A DNA stretch of 60,000 nt. It comes from Symsagittifera roscoffensis (Eukaryota; Xenacoelomorpha; Acoela; Convolutidae). The stretch lies in assembly GCF_963678635.1 (NCBI RefSeq), contig NC_087070.1:35717109-35777108 (forward strand), written 5' to 3'. Shown piece by piece: positions 32,161-42,188 of the stretch. The notes beneath the pieces are model-generated. The model saw only the letters and a list, made by a program, of their open reading frames with translations, did no database searches and was not told the origin of the DNA. The position numbers were made by a program, and so were the translations under genes. The first letter of the stretch is position 1. The number at the start of each line of letters is the position of its first letter.

Positions 32161-33782
32161 TGACTGTCCTTTGTTTTTGGGAGGCAGTCAAGAACCAGAG
32201 TCACATCAAGCATAAGTTGGCGTTAGCGGCGGTGCAGAACCAGAGAAACAGACAAACTGAGTTTGAGACGAAAAATTTGGAAGCACCGAGTGCGGAACTG
32301 CCAACGAAGACGGTGGAAGCTGTAACGCAAGTCAACAGTGCAATAGAGGCCACGGCCAGGAATGCCCTAGAGATAAATTATGAGAAGGTGGCGACAGAGG
32401 CTATTAAACAAGTGAAACAGGACCTAAAGACGACGGAGATAGAGCAACGATTGAAACAGGATATCGAAAAGCAGAAGTTAAACGAGACGTTAGGTTGGTC
32501 GGTGCCAGTGCCAGAAGCCGCAGCAGGGTCGACAAAAAGTGGAAATTGCAACACTCTGAAAATGGTGACGGGAAAATCATTCGGCATAACAAAGATCGGA
32601 GCCAGGATAATGTCAATAATCACTGTGGGCGGCCATGAAGTAACGAGGAACTTGAACGAACCCAGCGATCAGACAATAATGCACATTGATGTGTACGCAG
32701 ATTACTTGAGTGCGATAAGCCCACAGACGACATCTAGAGCCTTGAGGGCGCTACTCACAAGAGATGGCAGCAAGTCAGTCCGTGTTGGGAACAGATATAC
32801 AGAAGCTTATGGTCCGCATGAGGTGATGCTAAATATAGATGGGATAAACATCTATACGAAAACCATGATAACTTGTGATGAAGATCTAGCGGGGCAGATC
32901 TACGTGTGCAAAGAAGAACTAAAAGTGAGATCGATTGGACAATGTGCCATGCTGGAAGAAGATGCAATGTATATCCGTACGGAAGCGGACGTATCAGCAC
33001 ATGTGCTTGACATAAGTGGCAAGAAGACTCAATTACGTGGGTTACTTGATACGGGAGCGATCTTGAGTGTTATACCAATCGAAACTTGGGAACGAATGGG
33101 TTTCGACAAAGATGACCTGATAGACTCAAGAATACGGATATCAGCTGCGAATAAAGGGGCGCTGCGGGTACTAGGCAGAACACCAATAATAGCCCTAAAT
33201 CTAGGGGAACACAACCTGTGGATGAGCTTTCTTGTGGTGGAGAACCTAGACGAGTCTGACCAGTTCATTTTAGGCAGAGACTTCATCAGGAACTTTGACG
33301 TAACGATTGATCTAAAGAATGCCATGTTCAGGATTCAAAACCCGGATAGGAAGTACGTAATTAAACCGGTAAATCTGATAATGGAAAATGAGAATAAAGT
33401 GCCGGTGTTCTTGAGTAGAAGGGTAAGGCTGAAAGCGAACGAAGCGGAAATTGTAGGCTTACGGATGAAAAACTATAATGAATTAAGTGATAGTAAGCAA
33501 GTATGCATAGTTCCCAATCCAAACAGTCAAAGTGCTGCTGCTTTAGGAAGATCCTTCTCGATAACCAAGAGCGGTCTCTGCGTCAGTGTCTTGTTGAATA
33601 CTCTTGACATAACCATAACAATCCAGAGGGGAAGGAAGTTGGGATTTGCATTACCCGTGAAAACTCGATATGAAATGACTGAAAATGTAAAAAAGAATGA
33701 ATTACTTGAATGTTCCAACCACAGGGCAAAGATTTGCATCTTGAGACGACTGAATAAAAAAAAAGTTCAACAGGTTTTGTAA
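32160..33782 (+). CDS. pol: Protease plus protease-RT spacer, block 3
   Basis: 540-aa open frame, the block 3 equivalent of 24,000-25,505. LLDTGAILSVIP (Val to Ile) and FILGRDF are intact. The frame starts with residues derived from the end of gag (VLCFWEAVKNQSHIKHKLAL), which confirms that protease continues from the zinc-knuckle region by a frame change. It ends at the same place (KKKVQQVL). Confidence 0.8.
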   Translation: MTVLCFWEAVKNQSHIKHKLALAAVQNQRNRQTEFETKNLEAPSAELPTKTVEAVTQVNSAIEATARNALEINYEKVATEAIKQVKQDLKTTEIEQRLKQDIEKQKLNETLGWSVPVPEAAAGSTKSGNCNTLKMVTGKSFGITKIGARIMSIITVGGHEVTRNLNEPSDQTIMHIDVYADYLSAISPQTTSRALRALLTRDGSKSVRVGNRYTEAYGPHEVMLNIDGINIYTKTMITCDEDLAGQIYVCKEELKVRSIGQCAMLEEDAMYIRTEADVSAHVLDISGKKTQLRGLLDTGAILSVIPIETWERMGFDKDDLIDSRIRISAANKGALRVLGRTPIIALNLGEHNLWMSFLVVENLDESDQFILGRDFIRNFDVTIDLKNAMFRIQNPDRKYVIKPVNLIMENENKVPVFLSRRVRLKANEAEIVGLRMKNYNELSDSKQVCIVPNPNSQSAAALGRSFSITKSGLCVSVLLNTLDITITIQRGRKLGFALPVKTRYEMTENVKKNELLECSNHRAKICILRRLNKKKVQQVL

Positions 33783-33856
33783 AGTCACTTAAGTCAGAGA
33801 CAAATGATGGACTCTCGAGTTGTTCAAATTTCCCAGAAAGACCAAAGCTAGAGGAA

Positions 33857-34282
33857 GTGGAAATGGATAAACCAGTTTTTCCTGAAATAGAGCATTTAAG
33901 GCGTAAGGTAACGGTTGAACAGCTCGAGGCCATCAAGGACGTACTAGAGTGGAACGAGGAAGTTTTTTCGAGATATAAGGCAGACATTGGATGTTGTAAT
34001 TTTGTTGAACATGAAATAGAACTTGAGGAGTCTGCGGTACCGCACAGGGAGGGGGCGAGGCGCATGACCGCACACAAATCGGATGCGTGTAGGAAAGAGA
34101 TAGAGACACTACTAGAGTATGATATGATAGAACCATCCAAATCACCGTGGGCGTGTGGAGTAGTGATGGCCAAAAAGAAAGGCGACCAATTGAGGTTTTT
34201 TTGTGACTTTCGGTATCTGATCTCCGTCACGGTGAAGGATGCCTATCCCATACCTAGGATTGATGAGAGCCTCTCGAAGTAA
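33857..34282 (+). pseudogene. pol: RT N-terminal part, block 3
   Basis: Protein identical to 25,580-26,005, including the TAA after LSK that breaks RT before motif A. The shared lesion shows that the two blocks were duplicated after it arose. Confidence 0.88.
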
Positions 34283-34936
34283 GGTGATGCAAAATTTTTT
34301 ACGACTGTTGATTTAGGTTTGGCTTTTTGGCAGGTCCCATTGAGGAATCAAGACAGGGACAAAACAGGGTTTGCCTGCGAGTTGGGGCTGTTTCAATGGA
34401 AACGGATGCTGTTTGGTCTTTGCAATGCCACGGCTACATTTCAACGGTTGATGGCACATGCATTGATAGGTGTGACAAAAAAGGCAATGTGCTACGTGGA
34501 TGACGTGGTAATAGCGAAGCCTACACTGGAATATCACATCGAGCAACTGGACAAGGTGTTTGCATGCATGAAGAGGTCGGGGCTAAAGTGCAAACCATCA
34601 AATTGCGAGATACTCAAGGATTCGATAAAATACTTGGTGAGGATGGTGGACAGGCACGGCATCAGACCAGATCCAGATGCAGTTGAAGCAGTTCTAACTT
34701 GGAAGTCGCCAAAAACGGAACACCAGGTGATGAGCTTCCTGGGTTTTGCGAACTATTACAGGGAATCAATCAAGGGCTACGCATATAAGGTATACCCGAT
34801 GCAACAATTAATGAGACACAAAGGCAAGAAGTTCACGTGGAACAACGCAGCTGAGGAATCATTCCAGAGAATAAAGAAAGAGTTGTGCGAGGCACCGGTG
34901 TTAGGGAGCCAACGGAGAAAGGGATATACGTGCTGA
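34283..34936 (+). pseudogene. pol: RT catalytic core and thumb, block 3
   Basis: As block 2, with one visible substitution (HQVMSFLGF instead of HQLMSFLGF). YVDD is intact and the small deletion before it is shared. The frame ends at 34,936. Confidence 0.9.
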
Positions 34937-36053
34937 ATACGGATGTGTCGGTAGTGGCGATTTCTGGAATTCTCCATCAAGAAACGGGAAGACAGTCTTG
35001 AGATCAATAGCGTACGGGAGCAAAGTCTTGAGTGATACGGAAATGAAGTATGGGGCGCCGAAAGCGGAGATGTTCGCGGTGGTTACCTTTGTCGAGAAAT
35101 ATAGAGCATATCTAGGCAGTGAGCCATTCAAGCTGCGAGTCGACAACAGGGCACTCAGCTGGCTGAGGACGTACTCAATGGACCAGAGCTACATTGGGAG
35201 GTGGATAGTTCTCCTGGACGGGTACAACATGATAATTGAGCACAGAACGAGAGACAAACATCAAAATGCCGATAGCTTGAGTAAGAAGACGAAGTTCTAC
35301 GAGAGACAGGAACAGAGGGAGGCGAATAGGCCAGAAATAAAAGAGGGCTTCTCCTTCATGGATGAGGAAACGTATGATAGTCTTCCACTCACGAGATGGC
35401 TCAACAAGTCAGGCAAACCGATAGAAGATCAACCCGAATTACCAAAAGAGCCTCCAGAGAAAACAATCCTGAAGAAGACCCGAGGGATGCCGATAGGGAT
35501 AATGCTCAAGTCAAAAATTGTGAGGGGGACGCTCAAGACGAAAGGCTTTAATCTCAACCAGGTAGAAACGGGAGAGGCACAGATAGATGAGGACTTGATG
35601 AGATTACTCGAGAAACTGGCAGATGATAAACCTGTGATCGAAGGAGAGGGCAAGGAGGAACCGGAAGTCACGATACTGCGAAGGAGTGAGACAGTCGGCG
35701 TTGGAAACTCCTTAGAAGAGAGTAATCCTGATGGGAAAGAAATCGGGCAGTCACTGGTTGACAGAATTCCTGATGACATACTTGAGCGGACTCGGGTTAA
35801 GAAAAAGAAAGTGGCGTTTAAGGAGGAAGCTGAACACCTTGGAATAGGTCAAGAGTCCGGGGAGTGGCCAACAGAGAAAGAAGATTCTGGAGAAGAAAAA
35901 TTGTCCAGGGAGTGTGCAGAATGGGATGAAGATTCGGAGGGCAGCAGCGACGACCAAGATAGTCTGTGCATAATACTGGCAGAGGAGAAGATGAGACACC
36001 GCGACAGGGAGCTGCAGACGGATCCCTCATCAGGAACATACAACTTGGATTAG
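34920..36053 (+). pseudogene. pol: RNase H and acidic linker, block 3
   Basis: The frame 34,998-36,053 has the same protein as block 2; the first RNase H strand is again out of frame upstream. The linker is Glu/Lys-rich as before. Confidence 0.88.
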
Positions 36054-36059
36054 CAAGAA

Positions 36060-36779
36060 GTGCGAGGAGGTGAAGAACTTGAGAAAATTGCGGTATCGAG
36101 GAAACCGTTCAGGGAACTATCATGCAACTCGAATGTCAGAAAAAATCTGGTGCCAGAAGACGATAGAAAGATCATGAAAAGGACAGTGTGCGCAAAGCTG
36201 AAAGATGACATCCACAACCCGGGGGAAATGAATGGTCAGATAATGGCACTAAAGGAACATGTAAAGGCGAGATATAGACTGTCGGATCTAATAAGGGTCC
36301 AAAAGAATGACAAGATGACAAGTAACCTCTCCAAATGGATCAGGACGGGGTCCAAAGAGAAGGGGGACCTGGAAGAAGACAGCTACAAGATCTTGAGCCA
36401 GTTCTACAAAGAAAGAAAAGATTTACTCTATCACACAGCTGATGGGGTGGTAGCGTGCAAGATAAAGGATGAGGAGAAGATATTACACAAGCATAACCTC
36501 AACATATTGCCCCAGTTGTATCAGACCGAAGTGTTATTCAGATCGCACGATCAAATGGGGCACCAGGGGATAGACAAGATGCAACAGAGAATACTTCACA
36601 GGTTTGATTGGCCAGGATTAAGGAAAGCCTGCGAGAGATGGGTGAATTCATTCCTGGCATGCCTGCAAGTTAAAGACCCAAGGAAGATGAAGTTCCCACT
36701 CAAGTCCGTTGAGAACTCGGAATTCAACGAAGTCGTGCAAATAGACCACCAAAAGATCTGTATGACAGAGTCAGGATAA
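36060..36779 (+). pseudogene. pol: Integrase N-terminal region, block 3
   Basis: As block 2, with SFLACLQVK in place of AFLACLQVK; both lack the first Cys of CxxC. The same TAA ends the frame at 36,777-36,779. Confidence 0.88.
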
Positions 36780-37438
36780 AACCAGATACTAGTCATAATA
36801 TATCACTTCACGAAGCTGGCGGAAGCGGTTCCGTGTCAGACAGCCTCGGCAGAGGAAACTTGTGACCACCTGATAACACATTGGATATCACGGTATGGCT
36901 GTTCCATGACATTTCAGTCGGACAACGCAAAGCCTTCGTGGGGGACTTGACGAAAGAATTGATGAAGAGGTCTCACATAGCTCAAGCGCACTCAACTACC
37001 TACCATCCCCAGACCAACGGGTTGGTAGAGAGGCAGAATAGAACGTTGGTGAACATGCTGAGGGTATACTGCTCAAAATACATGACAGATTGGGATAAAT
37101 ATCTGCCGCAGGTGGTAGGGGCGTACAACAGTACGGAAAACTCAACAACAGGAATCAGTCCCTTCATGATGTTGACGGGCAAGGAAAGAGCAATGCCCCT
37201 AACATTCTTTTACCCGGAGTACGAAGGGAAAAAGACGTCGCCTCAAGCTTATGCGAAAGAAGCGATCAGGAGACAGCAGGAACTAAACGAGCTCTGCAGG
37301 AGGAATACTGCGCAAGCACAAATGAGACAGCGCAAGAAATACGATGAAAAAATATTGCAAGCGAAACCATATGCAGTGGGCCAATACGTGTGGGTCTTCC
37401 AGAATGTCATACCTCCAAAAGGGACAAAGAAACTTTAA
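36780..37438 (+). pseudogene. pol: Integrase catalytic core, block 3
   Basis: The second Asp (FQSDN) and the Glu (NGLVERQNR) lie in different frames, as in block 2. It reads TTYHPQTNGL where block 2 has TTYHTQTNGL; His-Pro is the usual form, so block 2 took the later change. Confidence 0.88.
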
Positions 37439-38216
37439 GAAATGGAGAGGACCATTCATGATAACGGATGTACACCAACAAGTACGGTTCTACCGTTTGA
37501 GTACGGGGCGCGCAGCACATTATGAAAATTTGAAGCCTCATGTACCATCCTCAGAAGACTGGTGCGTGCCGCAGAACATGGAAGGACTCGAGTACCTACT
37601 GGTGAAGCCAGCGTGTGAGGTGAATGAAAAAGGCACCAGAGAGAAAAACGAGTGCAACGAGGGCTTGAGTTTGGACGACAATGGAAAAATAGAAGCGGAT
37701 TCAGAGGCAGAATCCTTTGTGGAAGAAGATTGGAACAATCCGGAGCAGGACGGGGTACCAAAGTGGACGGAACCAGACTTGCCGATAACGACAGGAACCA
37801 GGAGCGGTAATCGTAAACGGACAGGCATGAGGTACAATAGGTACGGGGATGACTTTTTGATTGACAAGATACGGCCTGAAGAATTGGGCGACGAGTTACT
37901 GAGTGTGGGCGAATTGGTGGCAGACGATGAAGGGCAAATCATCAACGACAGCGAACACTACCCAAATGAGGACTACTCCACACCAGAGCAAGAAACAGAT
38001 CTGGAGCAGAACGAGATAGAGAGGAGGGAAAACACGAACCTGAGAATACTAGAGTGGATGCGTGAGGTCAAGAGCAAAAGAGATGAAGGGCTTAGCATCC
38101 AGCAGGTCGACGTGTCAGCAGAACAACACGTGAAAACGGGAGATCTCCTCTTCGGTTGGACGGCAACCGACAGGCCGCTCGAAATACCACCAGATAATTT
38201 AGACCCAGCATCATAG
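37344..38216 (+). CDS. pol: Integrase GPY/F module and acidic tail, block 3
   Basis: 290-aa frame matching 29,067-29,940 (WRGPFMITDVHQQ, YENLKPHVPSSEDW). TAG at 38,214-38,216 replaces the Ser codon found in block 2. After it the same frame runs on to 38,846, so pol and the macrodomain-like region are one coding unit split by this nonsense change. Confidence 0.75.
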   Translation: MKKYCKRNHMQWANTCGSSRMSYLQKGQRNFKKWRGPFMITDVHQQVRFYRLSTGRAAHYENLKPHVPSSEDWCVPQNMEGLEYLLVKPACEVNEKGTREKNECNEGLSLDDNGKIEADSEAESFVEEDWNNPEQDGVPKWTEPDLPITTGTRSGNRKRTGMRYNRYGDDFLIDKIRPEELGDELLSVGELVADDEGQIINDSEHYPNEDYSTPEQETDLEQNEIERRENTNLRILEWMREVKSKRDEGLSIQQVDVSAEQHVKTGDLLFGWTATDRPLEIPPDNLDPAS

Positions 38217-38846
38217 ACGGGGACGTCGATAAATATTTTTGTCCGGGGAGTGGGGGTAGGACTTACCCACACCAAAAATTTGATGATAAAAAAGCTCAAG
38301 GAAGTGAGAGAAACAAGTGAGCTGGAACTGGGCGAGGAAGAGGCTGAGCCTACCATAGGAAGGAACTTCAAGACAAAATTCGAAATTCCGAACGAGTACT
38401 CAGAGAACATCATGATAACGGATAGCGACTTCATCCTGTCAGACAGGACTAGCACGATTTGTATAACAGCGGACATGAACTTCAGATCAAGACTAGAAGC
38501 CGACTTCAAGAGAGAATACCAGAACGTGGAATTTCTATTCAGACAGAGACCGGGGCTGGGAGAAATGGCTGCGCTTCCCCCATCAGTGGCAGAAGTCCCG
38601 AGCAAATACCTGTGCTTTCTAGTCAATGAAAGAAGTACGATAGATCCTGAGCACTTGATGTTAGCACTAACGAGACTGAGGGATTTCATGATTGAAAGAG
38701 GGAAATTGGAGGTCTCGATGCCCGTTTATGACCCAAACAGGGGCAAGTTGAGCCAAAGAGAGTTATATGCCATCCTACACGTGGTCTTCGCAGAAACGGA
38801 GATAATGGTACACCTACAAAAGAAATACTACTTGAGTATCGCCTGA
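38217..38846 (+). CDS. Macrodomain-like C-terminal domain of pol (OARD1/TARG1-like pattern)
   Basis: About 195 aa, same frame as the integrase tail upstream. Seen: MITDSDFILSDRTSTICITA (strand ending near the ligand site), FRSRLEADFKREYQNVE (the helix that in macrodomains carries GxAxxFKxxF), SKYLCFLVNER, DPEHLMLALTRLRDFMIE, LEVSMPVYDPNRGKL (position of the P-x-IGCGL loop), and ELYAILHVVFAETEIMVHL (last helix and strand). The order and spacing match macrodomains of the TARG1/ALC1 branch, which bind or cleave ADP-ribose. The GCG loop is replaced by NRG, so catalysis is doubtful. A diverged copy at 59,370-59,970 (-) keeps all blocks. Assigned by motif reading only. Confidence 0.6.
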   Translation, partial: TGTSINIFVRGVGVGLTHTKNLMIKKLKEVRETSELELGEEEAEPTIGRNFKTKFEIPNEYSENIMITDSDFILSDRTSTICITADMNFRSRLEADFKREYQNVEFLFRQRPGLGEMAALPPSVAEVPSKYLCFLVNERSTIDPEHLMLALTRLRDFMIERGKLEVSMPVYDPNRGKLSQRELYAILHVVFAETEIMVHLQKKYYLSIA

Positions 38847-39340
38847 GCTACGGGTGGACAACGGAGGTCTTGAGTTGGGGGTACATGTGGATCTTGATTA
38901 AAGGTACATGGGGGACCTCGGGGCAGGTAGATGGATTTTAAAGTGATTGGCATGACAATTATAATTTAAAAGATGAGGTGCTAAAACATTAAATGAATAT
39001 GCAAGCTCTTGAAAAACTTCCAATTGAATTATTTTAGTAAAACAAATTAAGGGATAAGGTTTTAACTACAATAATGGGGGGGGGTTTAGGTTAGGAACAT
39101 GACATCTTAGTCTAAAAAGTTGATTTTACTTTCAGATTGATTTGATTAAATCGAAGTTGACGACTCAAACACACTCATTGGAAAGAGAACAGAAGGTTTT
39201 GAACAAAGTTCAGGATCAGCAACATTCAGAAGAGATTTCTCAATTTGGTACGGTAACACTCAAGTTGGTACGGTAATTCTCGAGTTGGTACGGTATTTCT
39301 CGAGTTGGTTGGTGCGCGAGATAATCTAGAAATTGTAAAA
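38847..39340. other. Intergenic stretch between pol and ORFa (copy E)
   Basis: No coding sequence seen. It is AT-rich, contains a nine-G run followed by TTTAGGTTAGG at about 39,076-39,095, and ends with a 20-bp tandem repeat just before the ORFa ATG. The corresponding gap in copy D is 59,010-59,369. Confidence 0.6.
39239..39318 (+). repeat. 20-bp tandem repeat upstream of ORFa
   Basis: Units start at 39,239, 39,259, 39,279 and 39,299, each CTC(A/G)A(G/T)TTGGTACGGTA plus A/T-rich bases; the last is partial. The repeat ends 22 bp before the ORFa ATG at 39,341. Its core resembles the motif clustered in the LTR at 10,336-10,483, which suggests a cis-regulatory role. Confidence 0.85.
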
Positions 39341-40231
39341 ATGGCAGATCGATTTTGGAAGTCCATGCCTGCGGCGCTAAAGAGGCCTACGCTTGATAAG
39401 TTGTACAGACGCTTGAGGGACCTGGACTATACCCAAGTGGACTAGAGGATGGCAGTGATGTTGAACGCCATCCTGCAATTAGAGGAGCAAGGTGAGTGCA
39501 GGGAGTCCGCGACAGAAGCCGTCTTGATGGTCGGCTACACCACGGAAGGCATATCCAATCAGGAACAAACCAGGTGGCTATCCTGGAACGTGGATGGAGG
39601 GGTGAGAGGATTCGACTTGGCGAGGAATCCTGGCTTAAGCAACAACACTGAGTACGGCGCGAGAGAATTCCCTTTGCCGGTCAGACCGTCAGCAAGATCG
39701 GCTAGCCAGTCCACGAGCAGGCCACCTTCTATGACGAGCGCCCAGCAAACGGATGAGACGTATCCTGACCTCAGCAATTTGAAGAGGCAACTTGAGAGGG
39801 CGCAGAGGCAAAAGAACAAAGCGAATCTTGACCGGGACAGCGCGAAGCTCGTGAGAAATCAAGCGAATCTGGAGATGGACCAGGCGATCTTGGAAAGGGA
39901 CCAGGCGCGTCGTGACCTTGAGATGTTGAGAGCAGAATACCAGCAAGAGCAGAGGGTGCGAGAGAACGCGGCGAATTGCGAGCAGTTGAAGTCGGAACTT
40001 GATAGGATCCAGAGGCGACAACGAGAGCTCGACCAACAAAAGCAAAAGGAAACCAGGACGACGGAACCAGCTGTTGCGAGCTCAAGGCCGGAGTCGCGTA
40101 TGGAGGTGGACGAGGCTCCCAGGTCGAAGGGACGATTCAACGTGGACCGTGCGGCTCAAGAACACATAAACGAGGGGCTCGAAGTCTGGATACCAACCGA
40201 ATCAGCGTCCTCCCTGCGCGGTTGGTATTGA
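39341..40231 (+). pseudogene. ORFa N-terminal region with coiled coil (copy E)
   Basis: ATG at 39,341 (MADRFWKSMPAALK...), interrupted by TAG at 39,443-39,445, then open to 40,231. The residues LYRRLRDLDY and ATEAVLMVGY match copy D (IYRRLMDRDF, PTEVLLMAAY at 58,970-58,750), which supports this start. Residues about 145-235 form a strong coiled coil (SNLKRQLERAQRQKNKANL, then AQRDLEML-like heptads, ending QRQRELDQQK). In CR1/L2 LINE ORF1 proteins a coiled coil also precedes an SGNH esterase, so oligomerisation is plausible. The frame ends where the SGNH domain begins. Confidence 0.65.
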
Positions 40232-41146
40232 TGGGGACCAATGATGTGTTGAGAGGGGAATTAAGGAAGGTCATGAGGCTGCATGATAAAATGAGCTGCA
40301 TCCTGGAGGAGTTGCGGATTCAGATGGATCCAGTTTGCACTCTCGCAGATCATTCTCACAGTTTGCACCATCCCTTACAACATGATGGCCGACCAACACG
40401 CGATGGAAATGAACGAGAAAGTGCGGGTCTTGAACGAGATAATCAGGCAGATACATCAAAGGAGTGTCCTCCCCGTCAGATTGTTGGATGTAGCCGGCCA
40501 GATGGAGCGGTTCTTCCCAGAGGATGCGTCCTCAGATGGAATCCACTTCGACATGCCTAGGGGCGTTGAGTGGTTGAACGACGTCTTCCAGAGGCACATA
40601 AACGAATTGGAGGCAGACCTGCTTGAGACGGCCCGATTCACATTCGGTCCACCCCCAAATCCCCCTTTCCTTGCCATAAGACCCCTGTCCAGTCGCCTGG
40701 GAGCGGGAGTCGACTCGAGAGACAGCTCGAGAAGCAGCCGGACTAGGTTGCCGGGTTCCACGCCAATGGAAGCTGAAGAAGCGGATTCATCAACGCTTCA
40801 AAGTTCGGTGGTGTCCTCAGTGGTGGTGGTAGAGGATAAGAGAGTGGAGAAGCCAGCGGAGGCAAGCCGGACGCGATATCTGGAGAAAGTAAAAAGGTTG
40901 GACCTGGAGGATCTGGAGTGCAGACAGGAGTTGGCAGAAGTCCTGGGGCTCAAGCATGTGTCACACGAGGACTTGAGTCGCCACCAGTGTGTAGACTGGC
41001 TAAAGGCCCACGAAGCGCATTTCTCAAGAGCAAGAATGATGAAGACGCCTGATCTGACTGGGATTCCCATGAGATCAGTCATGGGACCAATAATTACAGA
41101 CCTCTCAAGTTATGGGGAGTCCGGGACTCATAGTGGAGCCCCCTAA
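40222..41146 (+). pseudogene. ORFa SGNH/GDSL hydrolase domain, damaged (copy E)
   Basis: Block III is present as LMGTNDVLRGEL. After a frame change near 40,360 the catalytic Asp-His block follows as SSDGIHFDMPRGVEWLNDVF, then a Ser-rich linker and YLEKVKRLDLEDLECRQEL. Blocks I (GDS, nucleophile) and II are missing: the sequence goes from ESASSLRG straight to GTND. Copy D at 57,830-58,135 keeps both. The domain belongs to the SGNH hydrolase fold, whose members cleave esters of lipids or sugars; copy E cannot be active. A second frame change lies near 41,110-41,146. Confidence 0.75.
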
Positions 41147-42188
41147 GCACAGAACAAGCATCGCCAGAATCAGATTGGCAACTCCTGCGCAGTTGAGGGT
41201 GGTGGACAGGCTACTGGATCCAAAAGAGATGGAATTGCCAGACGCCGCTTACGAGGGTGCGAGATTGGCAGACGACCCAAGATATGGGAAACCCTGTGGT
41301 AATGCTCAATTGGCCAAGACACTGGCAGTGTATGACAGAGCGGATCCAGCAGCCGCGAGAGTGATCATCGTGACGGGATCGGACTTCGAAGGAACGTCTC
41401 CCAAGTGGTTCTGGCCAGAAAATCTAGTATACTCGCTGCCAGGTGCAGAATTGAACCAGATGTTGACCTTGGTGGTGGCGATAAAGTCAGAAATGCCCTG
41501 CGAACCAGAGCTGCTGCTGTTCGCGGGAATGAACGATCACCTGCATGCGGCTGGGCTTCTAAAGCAGCTGAAAGGGGATGAGCCTACGCCAAAGAAAATA
41601 TGGGAGGCTATCCGGACGTTGTTTGCCGCGATGAATGAGGTACAGGAAAACGTCAGTTCGCGATTTGGACCCAAGACAAAAATGGTATTCAAGACATCCC
41701 CCGGATACGCGAGCATGCCCCCTGCTCTGCAGTTTGTGTATGCTATTTTGATTCTGATAGGCGAAGGGAACGCATGGCGGATCCTGATGGCAGCCCCCAA
41801 TCGAGAACTGGAACCAACGAACTTGAGACTTCGGAAGTCAGGACTGGCGGCGGCGTGGGCGGACGTGTCCCATGCGTTGAGGGGATTTTATGAATTAGCA
41901 GATATACTCATTGTACTGGATGAGGTCCTCCTACTTGAGATCTCGAATCTCGCCAGGCAGCTGAAGTTCAGTCCGACAATAGGGGTTGACCACCCGATAA
42001 TAAGTCACCTGACAGCCAGCTTATGGTTCCGAGGCATGGACGTGACCATCACGAGCTCCACGAGCAAATTGAAGGGACCAAGCAACGAAAGGAAGAATGT
42101 GGCTGCGACTGAGAAGCAACTGGAGTCGATGGTGTATCGACTAACGCAGGTGGCCGTTTCTAACACCAAGACTCGAGAATGCTACTGA
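41112..42188 (+). CDS. ORFa central region with second GxND-containing domain (copy E)
   Basis: 358-aa open frame without its own ATG context. It contains ARVIIVTGSDFEGTSP, LLLFAGMNDHLHAAGLLK, KMVFKTSPGYASMPPALQF, RILMAAPNRELEP and LIVLDEVLLLEISNLARQLK, all matched in copy D (IMIVANSEFAYTSK, IVFAGINDHLHSRGFL, and so on). The alternation of hydrophobic strands and the G-x-N-D motif look like a second, unusual SGNH-like or Rossmann-like domain. No Asp-His block was identified, so I leave its function open. The frame ends at 42,188 (TKTRECY). Confidence 0.6.
   Translation: MGSPGLIVEPPKHRTSIARIRLATPAQLRVVDRLLDPKEMELPDAAYEGARLADDPRYGKPCGNAQLAKTLAVYDRADPAAARVIIVTGSDFEGTSPKWFWPENLVYSLPGAELNQMLTLVVAIKSEMPCEPELLLFAGMNDHLHAAGLLKQLKGDEPTPKKIWEAIRTLFAAMNEVQENVSSRFGPKTKMVFKTSPGYASMPPALQFVYAILILIGEGNAWRILMAAPNRELEPTNLRLRKSGLAAAWADVSHALRGFYELADILIVLDEVLLLEISNLARQLKFSPTIGVDHPIISHLTASLWFRGMDVTITSSTSKLKGPSNERKNVAATEKQLESMVYRLTQVAVSNTKTRECY

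Noticed and set aside
39076-39095. Telomere-like GGGTTTAGGTTAGG, and GGTTAGGTTAG near 11,810
   Set aside because: One or two units only, not a tandem telomeric array; no evidence of a chromosome end.
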